This document shows positions 9,184 through 18,955 of a stretch of DNA of 37,501 nt, one piece after another (within the stretch, counting starts at the first letter, position 1; each line of letters starts with the position of its first letter). The translations under genes and the position numbers were made by a program. Source of the stretch: Irineochytrium annulatum. Taxonomy: Eukaryota; Chytridiomycota; Chytridiomycetes; Chytridiales; Chytridiaceae. Where the stretch lies: contig JADGJL010000141.1 in the NCBI GenBank assembly GCA_027600665.1, positions 1-37,501 on the forward strand, read 5' to 3'. Under the pieces are notes generated by a model, which was not told where the DNA came from, made no database searches, and was given only the letters and a program-made list of their open reading frames with translations.

Positions 9184-11305
9184 ATGGCTGCTGTGAATGC
9201 CCTGCCTGGGAATGGTACGTTGTACTGTGGGGACCTCGGAGTGCCGTCGATGGAAGGAGGATGAAGTGACGGATGTTGGGGCCGCGAGGGTTGACCCGCA
9301 AGGGTCACTGGATCCATCGAGACGACGGCGTTTACTGACGGTGCTTCTGCTCCGCTCCTGGATGTACAGGCGTCGGCGTCAGCATCGGCCTGCCCGGTGG
9401 TCCGGTACCTTCGGCATTGACCACAGGACCCACCGCAGCCGCCCCGCCAGCACCAGCACCGACCTCCCTGTCTTCGTCCGCGCCATTATCACTGCAGCCG
9501 ATGGTGCCAACTGTGGCCCCGCCGGTCGTTCCTTCACCATCATCGTTGGCCACAATCCCGCCTCTGGCAGGCGCTGTGCCACCAACGACGGTTGAGCAGA
9601 CGGCGCTCCCCGCGACGACGACGACCTCTTCCTTCGGTAGCTGGAACATGGCGACGCAAACGGTGAGTGCTGGCACGAGCTACTGCCTCAGCTAGCGCGA
9701 TGACTTACCTTGTCGCCGCAGGGGCCGTTCTACACCTACACCGCGAACGCAGTCCCAGACTCTACCTCCACGAACCTTTCACTTTCAAATCCACTGTACG
9801 CGGTCCTCCTCATCTTGGCCCTTATTATCGTCGCCATCCTGTTCATCGCCATCCTCGTCCGTCGCTATCGCCGCAGAAAAGAGGATCTCCGTCCCGTCGG
9901 GCCACGCACGCAACCCCTCCGTCCCCCGGCTCCGGCCTCCCAAGTTAACCTTACACCCGGTGGCAGTCTCTTTCGTGACACCGCCAGCTCTCGCGGTTCG
10001 ATTTCGTCTCTGGCCGCCTCGGACATCAGCTTCGCCCTGGGCAAATCTGGAGCCGCCGCGTCCGCCGCCAAGGAAGCCCGGGCGTCCGAACTCGCGAGCA
10101 GGCTCAGGGCTGCGGACGTCACGGGAGGCATGATCTTGCCAACTCACAGTGCCTATTCGCCGTGGGAGGACGGAAGCGGACAGGGTCACGTCGTCATCCA
10201 GCGGACCCAGTCCTCGTCCTCCCTTAAAAGCCTTGCACGAAATCAGCCCCCCGTTGGGTCCTTGCGGAGTCAGTCCTCCTTCGGGTCGTTACGCAACCAA
10301 CTGTCGGCAATGCATAATCAAACGTCTTCCGCGTCCTTTAATCCGCATCCGGCCCACGCGTCCGTTCTCATCGACGGCACGGGCTCAGCCATGCCTCCGC
10401 CGACGTCTGCATCGGGTTACTCCCCTTACCCGACACTCTCTGCGCACCCTGCGGACGACGCGATCCACTATAACAACCCGTATCCGAACCCGCTCGAGCC
10501 GACGGATCTCGAGACCCTCCAGCAAATATCCATGATCCTCGCGCCAACACCCCTTCTTTACCACCGCGCGCCGCCTCAGATCGCGCCGTCATCCCTTCAG
10601 GTTCTCCTAACTCCGCAGCCTGCGCTCGCCCGGGGAGCTCGTTACTCGTTAACCACGCCAGCGAGGGACTCGCGACATCCGGCCACGCTCCGCCACGCGG
10701 CATCTAGTTCCGCGCTTGGCGTCGCGCATTGGTCTCATAAACCTACCACCGCGTCGCCCATGTGGTCGCCGCCGACGTCCCCGACCTCCCAGCGCGCGCC
10801 CGCGTTCTCAAGGGACGTCATCACCGCGACCCCACAGCCGTCGCGCCAGAACTCCAAGCCCCTCCCGTTTGTCACCCCTACTGCCTCCGCTGCCTCATCC
10901 CGGCGCGGTTTCGTAGCCCAGAACCCGCCCGCGCCGCAGTCCCAGCACCCGCCGCCAGGCTGGTTGGCGCACCCGTCAGCGCGGAACGGGAGCGTGTCGG
11001 GCGACTCGTCGTCGTCGTCCGGCGGAGGTGCGACGGAGAGCGAAGGGTCGACCGCCGTCGTGGAGGCGGAGGAGGGTGCCCACGGCGCTGGCGACGGCAG
11101 GTGGGGGTTGAAGGTTGTGGAAGGGACGGAGGGATGGGGTCTGGTTGATGAGGTGATGGGGTGGTTTAGTGCCGAGGAGAAAACTGCGCAGGATGAGGCT
11201 GCGGGGAAGGAGGAGGAGGGGTTGGCGAAGGGGAGGGACCTGAAGGATCGGCAGAGCGGTGGGTGGGATATGTTCATAAGCGAGACGCTGGGCCGCTTTA
11301 TATAG
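9184..11305 (+). CDS. single-pass membrane protein with long cytoplasmic tail (paralogue of the gene at 34.1 kb)
   Basis: A protein of about 635 residues with no recognised family. Exons are 9184-9214, 9370-9662 and 9722-11305; the short first exon (MAAVNALPGN) is the least certain. Residues 11-130 form a Pro/Thr/Ser/Ala-rich stalk likely to be O-glycosylated. LSLSNPLYA leads into one membrane helix (about 134-154), followed by the basic stop RRYRRRKEDLR. No signal peptide is seen, so an N-out, C-in orientation is inferred. The tail is Ser/Pro-rich and disordered. It has two blocks shared with the paralogue: SELASRLRAADVTGGMIL (230-247) and EPTDLETLQQISMILAP (367-383). The C-terminus, WDMFISETLGRFI, resembles the paralogue's end. 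The stalk-helix-tail layout recalls Mid2/Wsc-type wall sensors, but no homology to them is evident. Confidence 0.72.
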
Positions 11306-11806
11306 CGGGATAGTAGTTCAAGTAACAAATGATGGGTGCAGGCGCATGACTCTATCTATACATCCTGCTCTGCCGTTTCTTTCAAGTTCCCTTCTTGACT
11401 ATCGCGTCCACAAACTTGGTTGCCGTCGCGTGATACATACCTGTTTTTCTTGATTCGTGTATCTAGTTATCGCTTCAGTTCTCGAATTCACGATGTGCTT
11501 TTCTAATTTATTAATCGTCTCCATCATGTACATAAAAAGCGCACAATCACAGCAAACATAAAACAAATATGAACGCAAAGAGGGAGGTGCTTGTTGGACG
11601 TGCGTGGAGAGCTAGTCCACTGTGGTATTAGATTAATAGATAGATATATAAAAGTAGGATATAATTCAATGTATTATCGAAATGGTCATCGTCGGACATA
11701 TAATCTGCGTAAAGAGGCGACCTGCAAGCATTTTCAATATATCAGACAATAAAAATAAAAAATAAATGCATTGTGGTAAAGGAGCAAAACGTGTTCGATA
11801 AGTCCC
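11306..11806. other. convergent 3' intergenic region
   Basis: AT-rich spacer between two genes that end toward each other. AATAAA-like motifs occur on both strands near 11740-11765. No gene is seen. Confidence 0.5.
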
Positions 11807-13670
11807 TTACTTCTCCTTCCTCCCCTCTCCCCTCGCTGCTTTCCCATTAATCATCGTTACAGGCACTGGCTTCTCGTACTCTGCACCCAACCCTTTTCCC
11901 ACCCTCCTCACTAGCGCCCTCACACCCAACCCCTTTACGCCGAACGCGACCAGCACAACGGCCATGCCCCAGTGCACGCAATACCCGACCGACCCCAGAC
12001 AAGCCATCCCCCTCTCAAGCGTGTGCAGCGGAAAGGGCGCGCAAATGTAGTTCATGGCAATTTGGGTGAGCGCCCAGCCAAGAACGTCGTAGGCTGGTTT
12101 TAGAGAGCGAAGCCGGGACCGGCCCGTCACGAGCGGGCGGAGGTTCCGGCGAAGAGATATACCCGTTGAGGTCAGCATTGCACCGGAGACGAAGGTTATA
12201 TAATAACCGGGATCTATACGCGTCGTAATGGGTCAAGGAGAGAGCAAAAAAACACAAGAATAGGGCATGCACTTACAGAAGCCGTGCCAGAAAGCCGAGC
12301 ACACCCACGTCGCCCAATTCGCCTGAGACTGCTTCCCACCCGCCTCCACGATCCTATTGTACACGCAGTTCCTCAACCACTGATTCGTCAGAATATTCCA
12401 GCTCCCGATAAACGCCCTCGGGCTCTGCGCCGTCTCCAGCTTGACGATATTCGCGTTCTCACACCGGTCCCACACGTCCGCGCCCGTGACGGCGTCTTTC
12501 CCTGTATATCCAACCCCTGACAGGATGCACACGCCCTCCGAGATCTTCCACGCGCCGTAGTACTTGCACCGGACTACGAGGCCTGCCACCTGAAGGAACC
12601 AAAGACGGAAGAGGAAAGGCTGAACCGCAAAGGAGGGGGTCAACATCAGACGGTGGGCCCAAGGGTCGCCGAATTTGAGGAAGATGACGGTGCAGAGGAT
12701 GCCGAGGAATATGGTCTTGAGCGCCGGCAGGCCCGTGGAGGGGAGCTTGTCGTATGGCGCCTGAAGGGTAATCAGAACGGAGTCGATGGACGAGTAAAGC
12801 AGTCACCTCTCCCCGCGTAAATCTCCGGTAAGCGGAGAACTCAAACGCTGGGCCAACGAGAAAGCCGCCGAAGTACATCGTGTAGCCCAAAAACTCGACA
12901 ACGCCGGGAACGTCCTTCACGCTCCTCAGCTTTTGTGCTGGTGCAAGAGTCTAAGGGCAATAAGATTTATGCAAAACCTTGAGAATATTTAAAAAGGAAC
13001 CTCGGCAGGCCTTTGGCCGTCGTACACAGCCCAGGAAAAAGTCGACAGCTTTATCACCATCAGCATCAACGGCGCCGACACGTCCATCTTGCCCGGACTC
13101 CACACTTGGGTCCAAAAAAGACTGCAATATGGCACCTCATTAGCCCAAATGCCCAAATGGAAGCACTCAATACAACAACAAGAGAATAACGTCCGAATGA
13201 AAGAGGAAGGAACGCGTACTCCAGCAAACTCACTGTCCCGCGAGATGAAGGATTGCAGCGGCCGAGACAATGACCGGAGTCAACAACCGCCCCGGCGCGG
13301 TTCGTACGAGCGTGTAGCAGCCGGCAGCGATCGCGAGCAGCTGCAGCACCATACCGGCGTCCACCAAGGCTAGGAGCAGGACCGACGTTGACACGATCGA
13401 GAGCCAATGGCGGCCGCTGGCTCGTGGGCCAGCGGGGAGCAGGAGGCAGATCAACGCGAGTGGGATCGAGAGGAGCAAGACGACTGCAAGGAGAGCCGGG
13501 TGAGGTGAGTCTCGCGTTGCAACTGCGATTTTGTAATGGGCGGTCGTCGACATACCAGCAGTACGGAGCGTCGTTGGACCAACTCCTGTCCGTTCCACCA
13601 TAAAGACGAGAGGTCCCGGCAGGCCGTCATCGTTTGGCAACAGCAGCGCGGCCACGTCCGCGAGCTGCAT
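11807..13670 (-). CDS. ALE1: lysophospholipid acyltransferase, MBOAT family (Ale1/LPCAT-like)
   Basis: A 506-residue multi-pass ER membrane enzyme that should transfer acyl chains from acyl-CoA to lysophospholipids (Lands cycle). Exons on the minus strand are 13670-13556, 13483-13234, 13121-13001, 12950-12807, 12760-12277 and 12213-11807. All junctions keep the frame and rebuild family motifs. These are IKLSTFSWAVYDGQRPAE (residues 145-162), VEFLGYTMYFGGFLVGPAFE, the KYYGAWKISEGVCILSGVG block, the Asn-containing SWNILTNQWLR (330-340) and the histidine motif SAFWHGFYPGYY with H369. Intron 1 is 72 nt and would also translate through. I splice it out because the GTATGT donor and TTGCAG acceptor are good and the join restores a continuous first helix. 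The C-terminus RKEK is a dibasic ER-retrieval-type signal. An in-frame GTG-initiated extension to 13736 is unlikely. Confidence 0.93.
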
Positions 13671-14131
13671 CTCGTCTCGTTGGCTTCGATGATGATGGAT
13701 GAAGCTAAAAAAAAGACGAAGACGATCGCGATCCACCTCAAACGCCTTGAAAGCTGTTTATCCCATATATCGACATTCCTATTCTCGCAGTATCATCATG
13801 ATGATTGTCCTGGCAAACAACGAAACAATGCAACAAGCCTGCAATATCCTCTTAACGACGTTTCCTTGCATTCTCCCCTGCCTTTCGATCCGATACTTGT
13901 GAACCTTCACCACGAATGGACCACAAGAATGAACACAGCGACCACCACAAGTCTCCACGGCGCCCAAAGGAAAGGATATTGTACAAGGGATCTGACAGGT
14001 TGTGACCACTGCTGCTGTGGCCCGTTTTACAGACAAAGCCACACGACCCCGGCCACGGATAAGAACACAACTACTCACGGACAACGAAAACCCTCTCTTT
14101 TTTCGCTTTCTTGTCCCATAGCCTCGGTCTG
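13671..14131. other. divergent promoter region, acyltransferase and gene C
   Basis: Spacer between the acyltransferase start and the gene C TATA box. Open frames crossing it lack conserved motifs. No RNA gene or repeat is seen. Confidence 0.45.
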
Positions 14132-14139
14132 TATAAAAG
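14132..14139 (+). promoter_or_regulatory. TATA box of gene C (TATAAAAG)
   Basis: Perfect TATAAAAG 96 nt before the ATG, followed by a C/T-rich leader, as in gene B. Confidence 0.75.
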
Positions 14140-14227
14140 GCGACTTCGCGTCCCCTCCCTCCTACCTCACTCAGCAACCACTTCCCTCCTTCCCTTCTCG
14201 CGTCCACGTCCTTCCGACTGTACCAAC

Positions 14228-14841
14228 ATGCTCTTCAACACTGTCGTCTCCGTCCTTGTCCTCGCCTCGGCCGCTCTCGCTGTACGTTTTCCCTCTTGAG
14301 GAAAAAAGCCTCGCACAATCAGAAAACCTTCCACTAACCATGCGCTCCTCGTTGATCACAGCAACCCACCAAGTTCGCCCACTACGGCGAGCACTGCGGC
14401 GGCTTCACGGTCTCGGCGCTTCCCTGCGCGTCTGGTCTCACCTGCGTCCTCAACGTCTCCATCCCCGACGCCGGCGGCGTCTGCAAGAAGGTCGCCAAGC
14501 TCGGGGGCTCCTGCGCTGGCAATGTGTCCCAGCCCCACGTCTGCCCCTCGGACTTGACCTGCGTCCGCGAGGCCGGCGGTGGCTACATGCCGGTCGACTT
14601 GCTCCAGGAGAAGGACATCGGCGGGAAATGCCTGAAGCTCGCCTTTGGAAATGAGAGCTGCGGCGGCAACGTAGTGAACGCGCCTGTGTGCCAAACTGGT
14701 CTTTTGTGCAAACCCAGGCATGGCCAGAAGCTGCCCGTAAGTTCATCGACATCTTTATGTACTGTTTTCTCGAGTTTGACATGATTTCATCGTTGTTCTT
14801 AGGTCCAGGAGGTCGGCGGCATCTGCCTCAGCGACCTCTAA
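14228..14841 (+). CDS. secreted cysteine-rich protein C
   Basis: A 155-residue secreted protein, the closest paralogue of gene B. Exons are 14228-14281, 14362-14736 and 14803-14841. The signal peptide MLFNTVVSVLVLASAALA is a single exon. The mature protein has three Cys modules (EHCGGFTVSALPCASGLTC; GSCAGN to CPSDLTC; ESCGGN to CQTGLLC), the signature GGYMPVDLLQEKDIGG, and the C-terminus VQEVGGICLSDL. NVS sequons occur at LNVS and GNVS, and an NES sequon precedes the third module. The second module has CAGN where B has CGGN. Structure, promoter and 3' UTR parallel gene B, so the two arose by duplication. They are separated by about 6 kb holding the family remnant and two unrelated genes. Function is unknown; secretion is inferred from the signal peptide. 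Confidence 0.88.
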
Positions 14842-15274
14842 GCTGACTTAGCCTTCTCTCTACGTCGCGTTGCGTTTTCCAAGTTGTCCAACTCAGTGGA
14901 TGTTGTGCCCCAACTACAAGTGCGCACCTCCTTTAGCTTCTCTTCAGTCTTCTATTTAGTTCTTTAACGAACAGTGCCCGGAATGCAATAAACGGCATGT
15001 AATTCAATCAACAGCGTCATAATCATTATTGCCTTACAACCAACTTTCTTTTGCAGAACAACAAACAATTTATAAATAAAAAAAAAAAAAAAAAAAGAAG
15101 AAGAATATATGAAATTGAAGCAGCAGCAAAACTTATGCCCCTATCCGAAGGATAGACGACATCAAAATAGGATTTAATTATCAAAGGGTATATAATTAGC
15201 CTGACCTTGAGGTCTGATGGGGCTGGTTATGATTGACATCTACCACTGCCAAGCTACCACATATTTGCCAGCCC
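14842..15274. other. spacer after gene C with an A-tract
   Basis: Gene C 3' UTR, then AT-rich sequence with an uninterrupted A run at about 15078-15096, and the upstream region of the intronless orphan. No gene is seen. Confidence 0.5.
14957..15000 (+). promoter_or_regulatory. conserved 3' UTR block with AATAAA, gene C
   Basis: TAGTTCTTTAACGAACAGTG, then CCCGGAATGCAATAAACGGC, with AATAAA at 14987-14992. The best-preserved version of the block shared with genes A and B. Confidence 0.75.
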
Positions 15275-16471
15275 ATGCCAACGATGACCGAGGTCCAGGA
15301 TGATCAACCTCTTGAGCAACCTGGCCGGGATCGCATGGACCCGCTCGCCCACTCCACCCTGCCCGTCGTGGCGAAGACCCACCCTGACATCCCGACCGCC
15401 GACCGCATACTTGCCGAGCTCGAGGCCGACCTGCAAGAAGTCAGCTCCGTCGCCCAGCTGAAGCCGCCCTCAGGGACGAGAGGCCTGCAGCACGGGCCCA
15501 GGCTCGTTATGGGGAAGCTCTTCCGCATCATCCCCATGGGATTCGCGAGCCAGGGCCTCGTCGACAGCGTCTGCGTTGCCGGCTTGCGATGGATGTGCCT
15601 CACGATGAATATTACCGGCTGGGTCGGCGACAGCGACGCCTCCAACCCGACCTACCCGCTCATCGCGGCCAGATGGACTGACTTCGCCGACATTCCGCTT
15701 TTGATCGGCTCCCTAGTCGAGTTTGGCGCCAATCCGGACCTCGTCAGCGACATGCTGGCAGCGCTCATCACCCACGTGCTGTCGTCCCGCGCCGACGCGG
15801 CCTCGGATGACGCGTTCAAACCTTACGAGCTCATGGCCGTCGCCATCTTGTCGCGCTCAATCAACGCTCGGTCGCATTTCCGATCGCGGGCCAACCTCAT
15901 GGCCCTGCTACCGCCGTGCCGCTTCGTGACCATGGCGGCGCAGGCGCTCGACGGCGAGCTCGTGCTCGTGATCAACTGCGATCTTGCAAACGCGCCGAGG
16001 TGGGCCGCGTGGGTGCGCGTCACGGGCGTGAGTGCCATGTCGCAGCTTGTCACGCTTCTGGACGATCGCTTGGCCACCGTCGTCCCCGAGCGTTTCAGGG
16101 GTTGGCGGCTGCCGAAGAAGAAGGTCGTCGATTGCTTGTTGGGCGAAGGTCCAGCGGAGGTCACGGGGTCCCTTTACCGGAATTGGCGGATTGTGGATGG
16201 GACGACGGGGAAGTCGTTGGTCAATGCCGAGGCGCCGGCGAACCTGAAGAGGGTCGAGGTGGTCGAAAACTTTGTGAGAAACGCTCCAGGATGGGTGGCC
16301 GCTCTGGAGGACGGGGGAAAGGGATTCCGGGTGCTGGTGTTGGGGGATATGGAGAGGGCTGGGATGTCGTGCATGAATGCAATGAGGGACTTCGAAGGGA
16401 TGCGAGCTGAAGTTGAAGTCTTGGGTATGATGGCCGAGGACGATGTCAAGAGTATAAGCCTTGCTCTGTAA
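15275..16471 (+). CDS. intronless orphan protein
   Basis: A 398-residue protein from one uninterrupted frame. I recognise no domain. The start is the first ATG in frame (15275); a second lies three codons on. The N-terminus is polar, the middle (about 90-260) looks helical and globular (for example PLLIGSLVEFGANPDLVSDM), and the C-terminal third has strand-like stretches such as GFRVLVLGDMERAG. There is no signal peptide or membrane helix. It is the only complete gene modelled here without an intron, in a region where introns are the rule. It converges on Ro60 across a 474-nt spacer. Its 3' flank contains CGAACAGTGC near 16515 and AATAAA near 16549, echoing the Cys-rich gene 3' UTRs. GC-rich codon use over 398 codons supports a real gene. 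Confidence 0.72.
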   Translation: MPTMTEVQDDQPLEQPGRDRMDPLAHSTLPVVAKTHPDIPTADRILAELEADLQEVSSVAQLKPPSGTRGLQHGPRLVMGKLFRIIPMGFASQGLVDSVCVAGLRWMCLTMNITGWVGDSDASNPTYPLIAARWTDFADIPLLIGSLVEFGANPDLVSDMLAALITHVLSSRADAASDDAFKPYELMAVAILSRSINARSHFRSRANLMALLPPCRFVTMAAQALDGELVLVINCDLANAPRWAAWVRVTGVSAMSQLVTLLDDRLATVVPERFRGWRLPKKKVVDCLLGEGPAEVTGSLYRNWRIVDGTTGKSLVNAEAPANLKRVEVVENFVRNAPGWVAALEDGGKGFRVLVLGDMERAGMSCMNAMRDFEGMRAEVEVLGMMAEDDVKSISLAL

Positions 16472-16945
16472 AATCCATGTTCACTTTAAAAGCCATGTGC
16501 AGTGAAGGCGCTTACGAACAGTGCATTACACATCAAGCAAAACCTGTGAATAAATTGTTGTGTTAGGGGATAAAGGTAAGCTTGCGGCCTGCATTCGCCG
16601 ATTGACGTGATGTCGCCTGAAGTTCCTTTATTAAAACTGACACGAAGGTAAGGGTTTAACGTCCACATGCAATGTATTCGTCAACTTTGCCATGCTTAAA
16701 GAAATATCAACAGGCCTACACATTTTATCACCTGCTACAATGCAGCATCCTACCATACCATTAAAAATTCTTAAACTGTTGGGGTTGCAGGTATACCATT
16801 AACAAGCGTAACTTCGTAACTCGTGCGAAACTCAGCATTTAACTCTACTTTACAACTGATAAATCCCGAGGCAAGAGAAAGCCAACCCTTGACCTTCCTT
16901 GACTTCTAACTTTTGTTACTTCAATTCCCCAACGTCGTCTCCCGC
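16472..16945. other. convergent 3' intergenic region, orphan and Ro60
   Basis: AT-rich 3' flanks of two convergent genes. I looked for a Y-RNA-like stem-loop near Ro60 and found no convincing one by eye. Confidence 0.45.
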
Positions 16946-18955
16946 TTACACCTTCCCAAGAGAGAACTCTCGCATGATGCTCGGCGCCGCGCTATCGAAT
17001 CCCACGACGTCCATCATCCCCGCGTCTTCGGGATCCGCGATAGAGAACTCGTTGCTCGCCAACCCCACCACTATCATCCTCGCCGGGATCCCCATCTTTC
17101 TCCTATACCGCTTCAGCGCCTCACACGGATGCACCTTCCCCGCGTACGTCTCGTTGTCGGTGTAGATGACAAACACGTCAACCTCGATGCCGTTCTCCAG
17201 CGCGTAGAGAATCGGCTGGCCGCAGTCGGTGGATCCAAACGGCAGGTTTCGCGTCTTCCTCAACACGGCATCGAGCGAGTCCGTCTTGAACAGGTTGAGC
17301 GGCACCAACCTGTCCTGGAACGCTACCACGTGCGTCCTGGGCTCGGTCCGCAGGAGCGTCATGCACATGGCCGCGGCCGCCATCGCGCAATTGATGGCGT
17401 CATTGCCGACGACCTTGCAAAAGGACATGGACCCGGACACGTCCAGCCCGACGAGGTGACGCTTCCCCGTCGGCTCGACCGCGTTGAAGGACGCGTAGAA
17501 GGCGTCATCCAGCGCGTCGAGGACCTCACTAACGGGTTCCCACGTGAGGGAGCCGAGGTGTCCCCTCCCCTGCTTGTACTGGTTAAGAGCGACTAGGACG
17601 TTGAAGGGGTGGATTCTGGCCTTCGCGAGCTTGACCGGATCGCGTAGGGACTTGCAGACGAGGTCGACGGCGTCCGAGAGCGGTTTCAGGAGCCCAACGG
17701 CGGTCATCTTGGCCAGGTTGCGGATCATGGCCGTCATGCCCATGTTGGCCGCGAGGAGCGCGCCCCAGATCGCGACCGAGTTCAGAAGCGAGGAGGGGAT
17801 GTGCTCACGGGCCAGCCGGTGGTTCTTGATTGCCGACACCACCTTGTCGATGTCCTTCTCCCCGCACTTCAAAACCTGATCCGTCACCTCGAGAAATCCC
17901 ACCGTCTTGGTCTCCATCTCGGCGTTCTCCTCCAGCTTCGAAGTGTAGGTCTTAGGGCCCTTCCGACGCATCTCTGCTTCCTTCGTCGCCTCCGCAACCT
18001 CCCCCTCCTCTGCAGCCGGCGGCGCAGCAATCTTCGCCACGTCCTCAACCATCACATCCATCTCCCAGTCCTCCTCCACAACTTCCATTGCCTCCACGCC
18101 TTTAACTACTCCCTCTACGCCTTTGCACGCCATGCCCCTCATCGACTCTATCCCGTGCGTGAGGAAGCGGAACACAAGGTCGTGGGCCCTGTCGGCAGGC
18201 CTGACGTGGCCGACGCGAAGGATATCAGCGTGCGTCCAGCCGTTCCGGTTCTTATACTTCGTCACCGTGTAGGCCAGGCTCTTAGCGTCCTTGCCGTTGT
18301 ACCAGCTGGCGAGCATCTTCCGCATCCCCTTACCGAAACCGCGGCCCGTGGTGGCAACCTTCCCCTTGGGCTTCTTGGCGGGCTTCCTGCTCTGCTTCAT
18401 CGCCGAGCCACCACGCCCCCGCCCTCGGCCGCGGCCGCCGCGCACCGCCGGTGTCCTTTCCACCGCTCCACCTTCTTCCGCGACCGGCACGTCCCCGAAC
18501 CGCGACACAAGCTCGACCAGCTGGAAGAGCGTGGTCGGGATCCTGCAAACCTTGTCCACGGCGCCGTACGCTGCCCGCTTGGTCGGTTCGTCCCCCAACC
18601 TGATCGCCAGCGCCAGCGCAAATATCCCCGGATCCTGCTTCGGCGCCCTCCCGGCCTCGCTGATGGCGCACACGGCCTCCACCACCTCCACACCGCGGCC
18701 CGTCTCCAGCATGTGCACGATCGTTGACGCGTTCTCAGCCGTCAGGGCTTGCTCGGTGGCATAGTATGACCCCTTCTCGGACCCAAGGATCAGGAAGCGG
18801 TTGAGGCGCGCGAGCGGGTCAAGGACGAAGGTGAAGCCGCCAGCGTTGTTAAGGGTCATGTCTCCCTCCCGGCCTGGGATCGGGCGGGTCTGCGGGGTCG
18901 ACTCGACGGCGCGATTGCTCGCCTGCGCGATGTACTTGGTCAGGTAGGAAGGCAT
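16946..18955 (-). CDS. RO60: Ro60 / TROVE-domain RNA-binding protein with von Willebrand A domain
   Basis: A single-exon, 669-residue orthologue of the 60-kDa Ro protein, which in animals and some bacteria forms a ring that binds Y RNAs and misfolded non-coding RNAs. TROVE motifs are clear: LNRFLILGSEKGSYY (51-65), KVCRIPTTLFQLVELV (135-150), TVTKYKNRNGWTHADILRV (230-248) and ARIHPFNVLVALNQYK (446-461). The vWA domain has a complete MIDAS: DVSGSMS (505-511), T576 and D600 in IYTDNETYAG. The C-terminal half tracks animal Ro60 closely. It exceeds the usual length of about 540 because of two insertions. One is a basic RG-rich stretch (about 155-205) with RGRGRGRGG and Lys-rich segments. The other is an acidic stretch (about 288-350). 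I start at MPSYL (18955), since the 32 codons upstream do not look conserved. As far as I know Ro60 is rare in fungi. Confidence 0.95.
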   Translation of the reverse strand: MPSYLTKYIAQASNRAVESTPQTRPIPGREGDMTLNNAGGFTFVLDPLARLNRFLILGSEKGSYYATEQALTAENASTIVHMLETGRGVEVVEAVCAISEAGRAPKQDPGIFALALAIRLGDEPTKRAAYGAVDKVCRIPTTLFQLVELVSRFGDVPVAEEGGAVERTPAVRGGRGRGRGRGGSAMKQSRKPAKKPKGKVATTGRGFGKGMRKMLASWYNGKDAKSLAYTVTKYKNRNGWTHADILRVGHVRPADRAHDLVFRFLTHGIESMRGMACKGVEGVVKGVEAMEVVEEDWEMDVMVEDVAKIAAPPAAEEGEVAEATKEAEMRRKGPKTYTSKLEENAEMETKTVGFLEVTDQVLKCGEKDIDKVVSAIKNHRLAREHIPSSLLNSVAIWGALLAANMGMTAMIRNLAKMTAVGLLKPLSDAVDLVCKSLRDPVKLAKARIHPFNVLVALNQYKQGRGHLGSLTWEPVSEVLDALDDAFYASFNAVEPTGKRHLVGLDVSGSMSFCKVVGNDAINCAMAAAAMCMTLLRTEPRTHVVAFQDRLVPLNLFKTDSLDAVLRKTRNLPFGSTDCGQPILYALENGIEVDVFVIYTDNETYAGKVHPCEALKRYRRKMGIPARMIVVGLASNEFSIADPEDAGMMDVVGFDSAAPSIMREFSLGKV

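Noticed and set aside
13536..14654. 372-codon plus-strand frame overlapping the acyltransferase start and gene C
   Set aside because: It crosses two well-supported genes in the wrong frame and reads through the gene C TATA box and signal exon.
15078..15096. A-tract as the poly(A) tail of a retroelement or retrocopy
   Set aside because: No target-site duplication or reverse-transcriptase remnant was seen, and it does not directly follow a coding end.
16472..16945. Possible Y RNA gene next to Ro60
   Set aside because: Some bacteria keep Y RNA beside the Ro gene, but I found no long terminal stem, internal loop or polymerase III terminator arrangement by eye.
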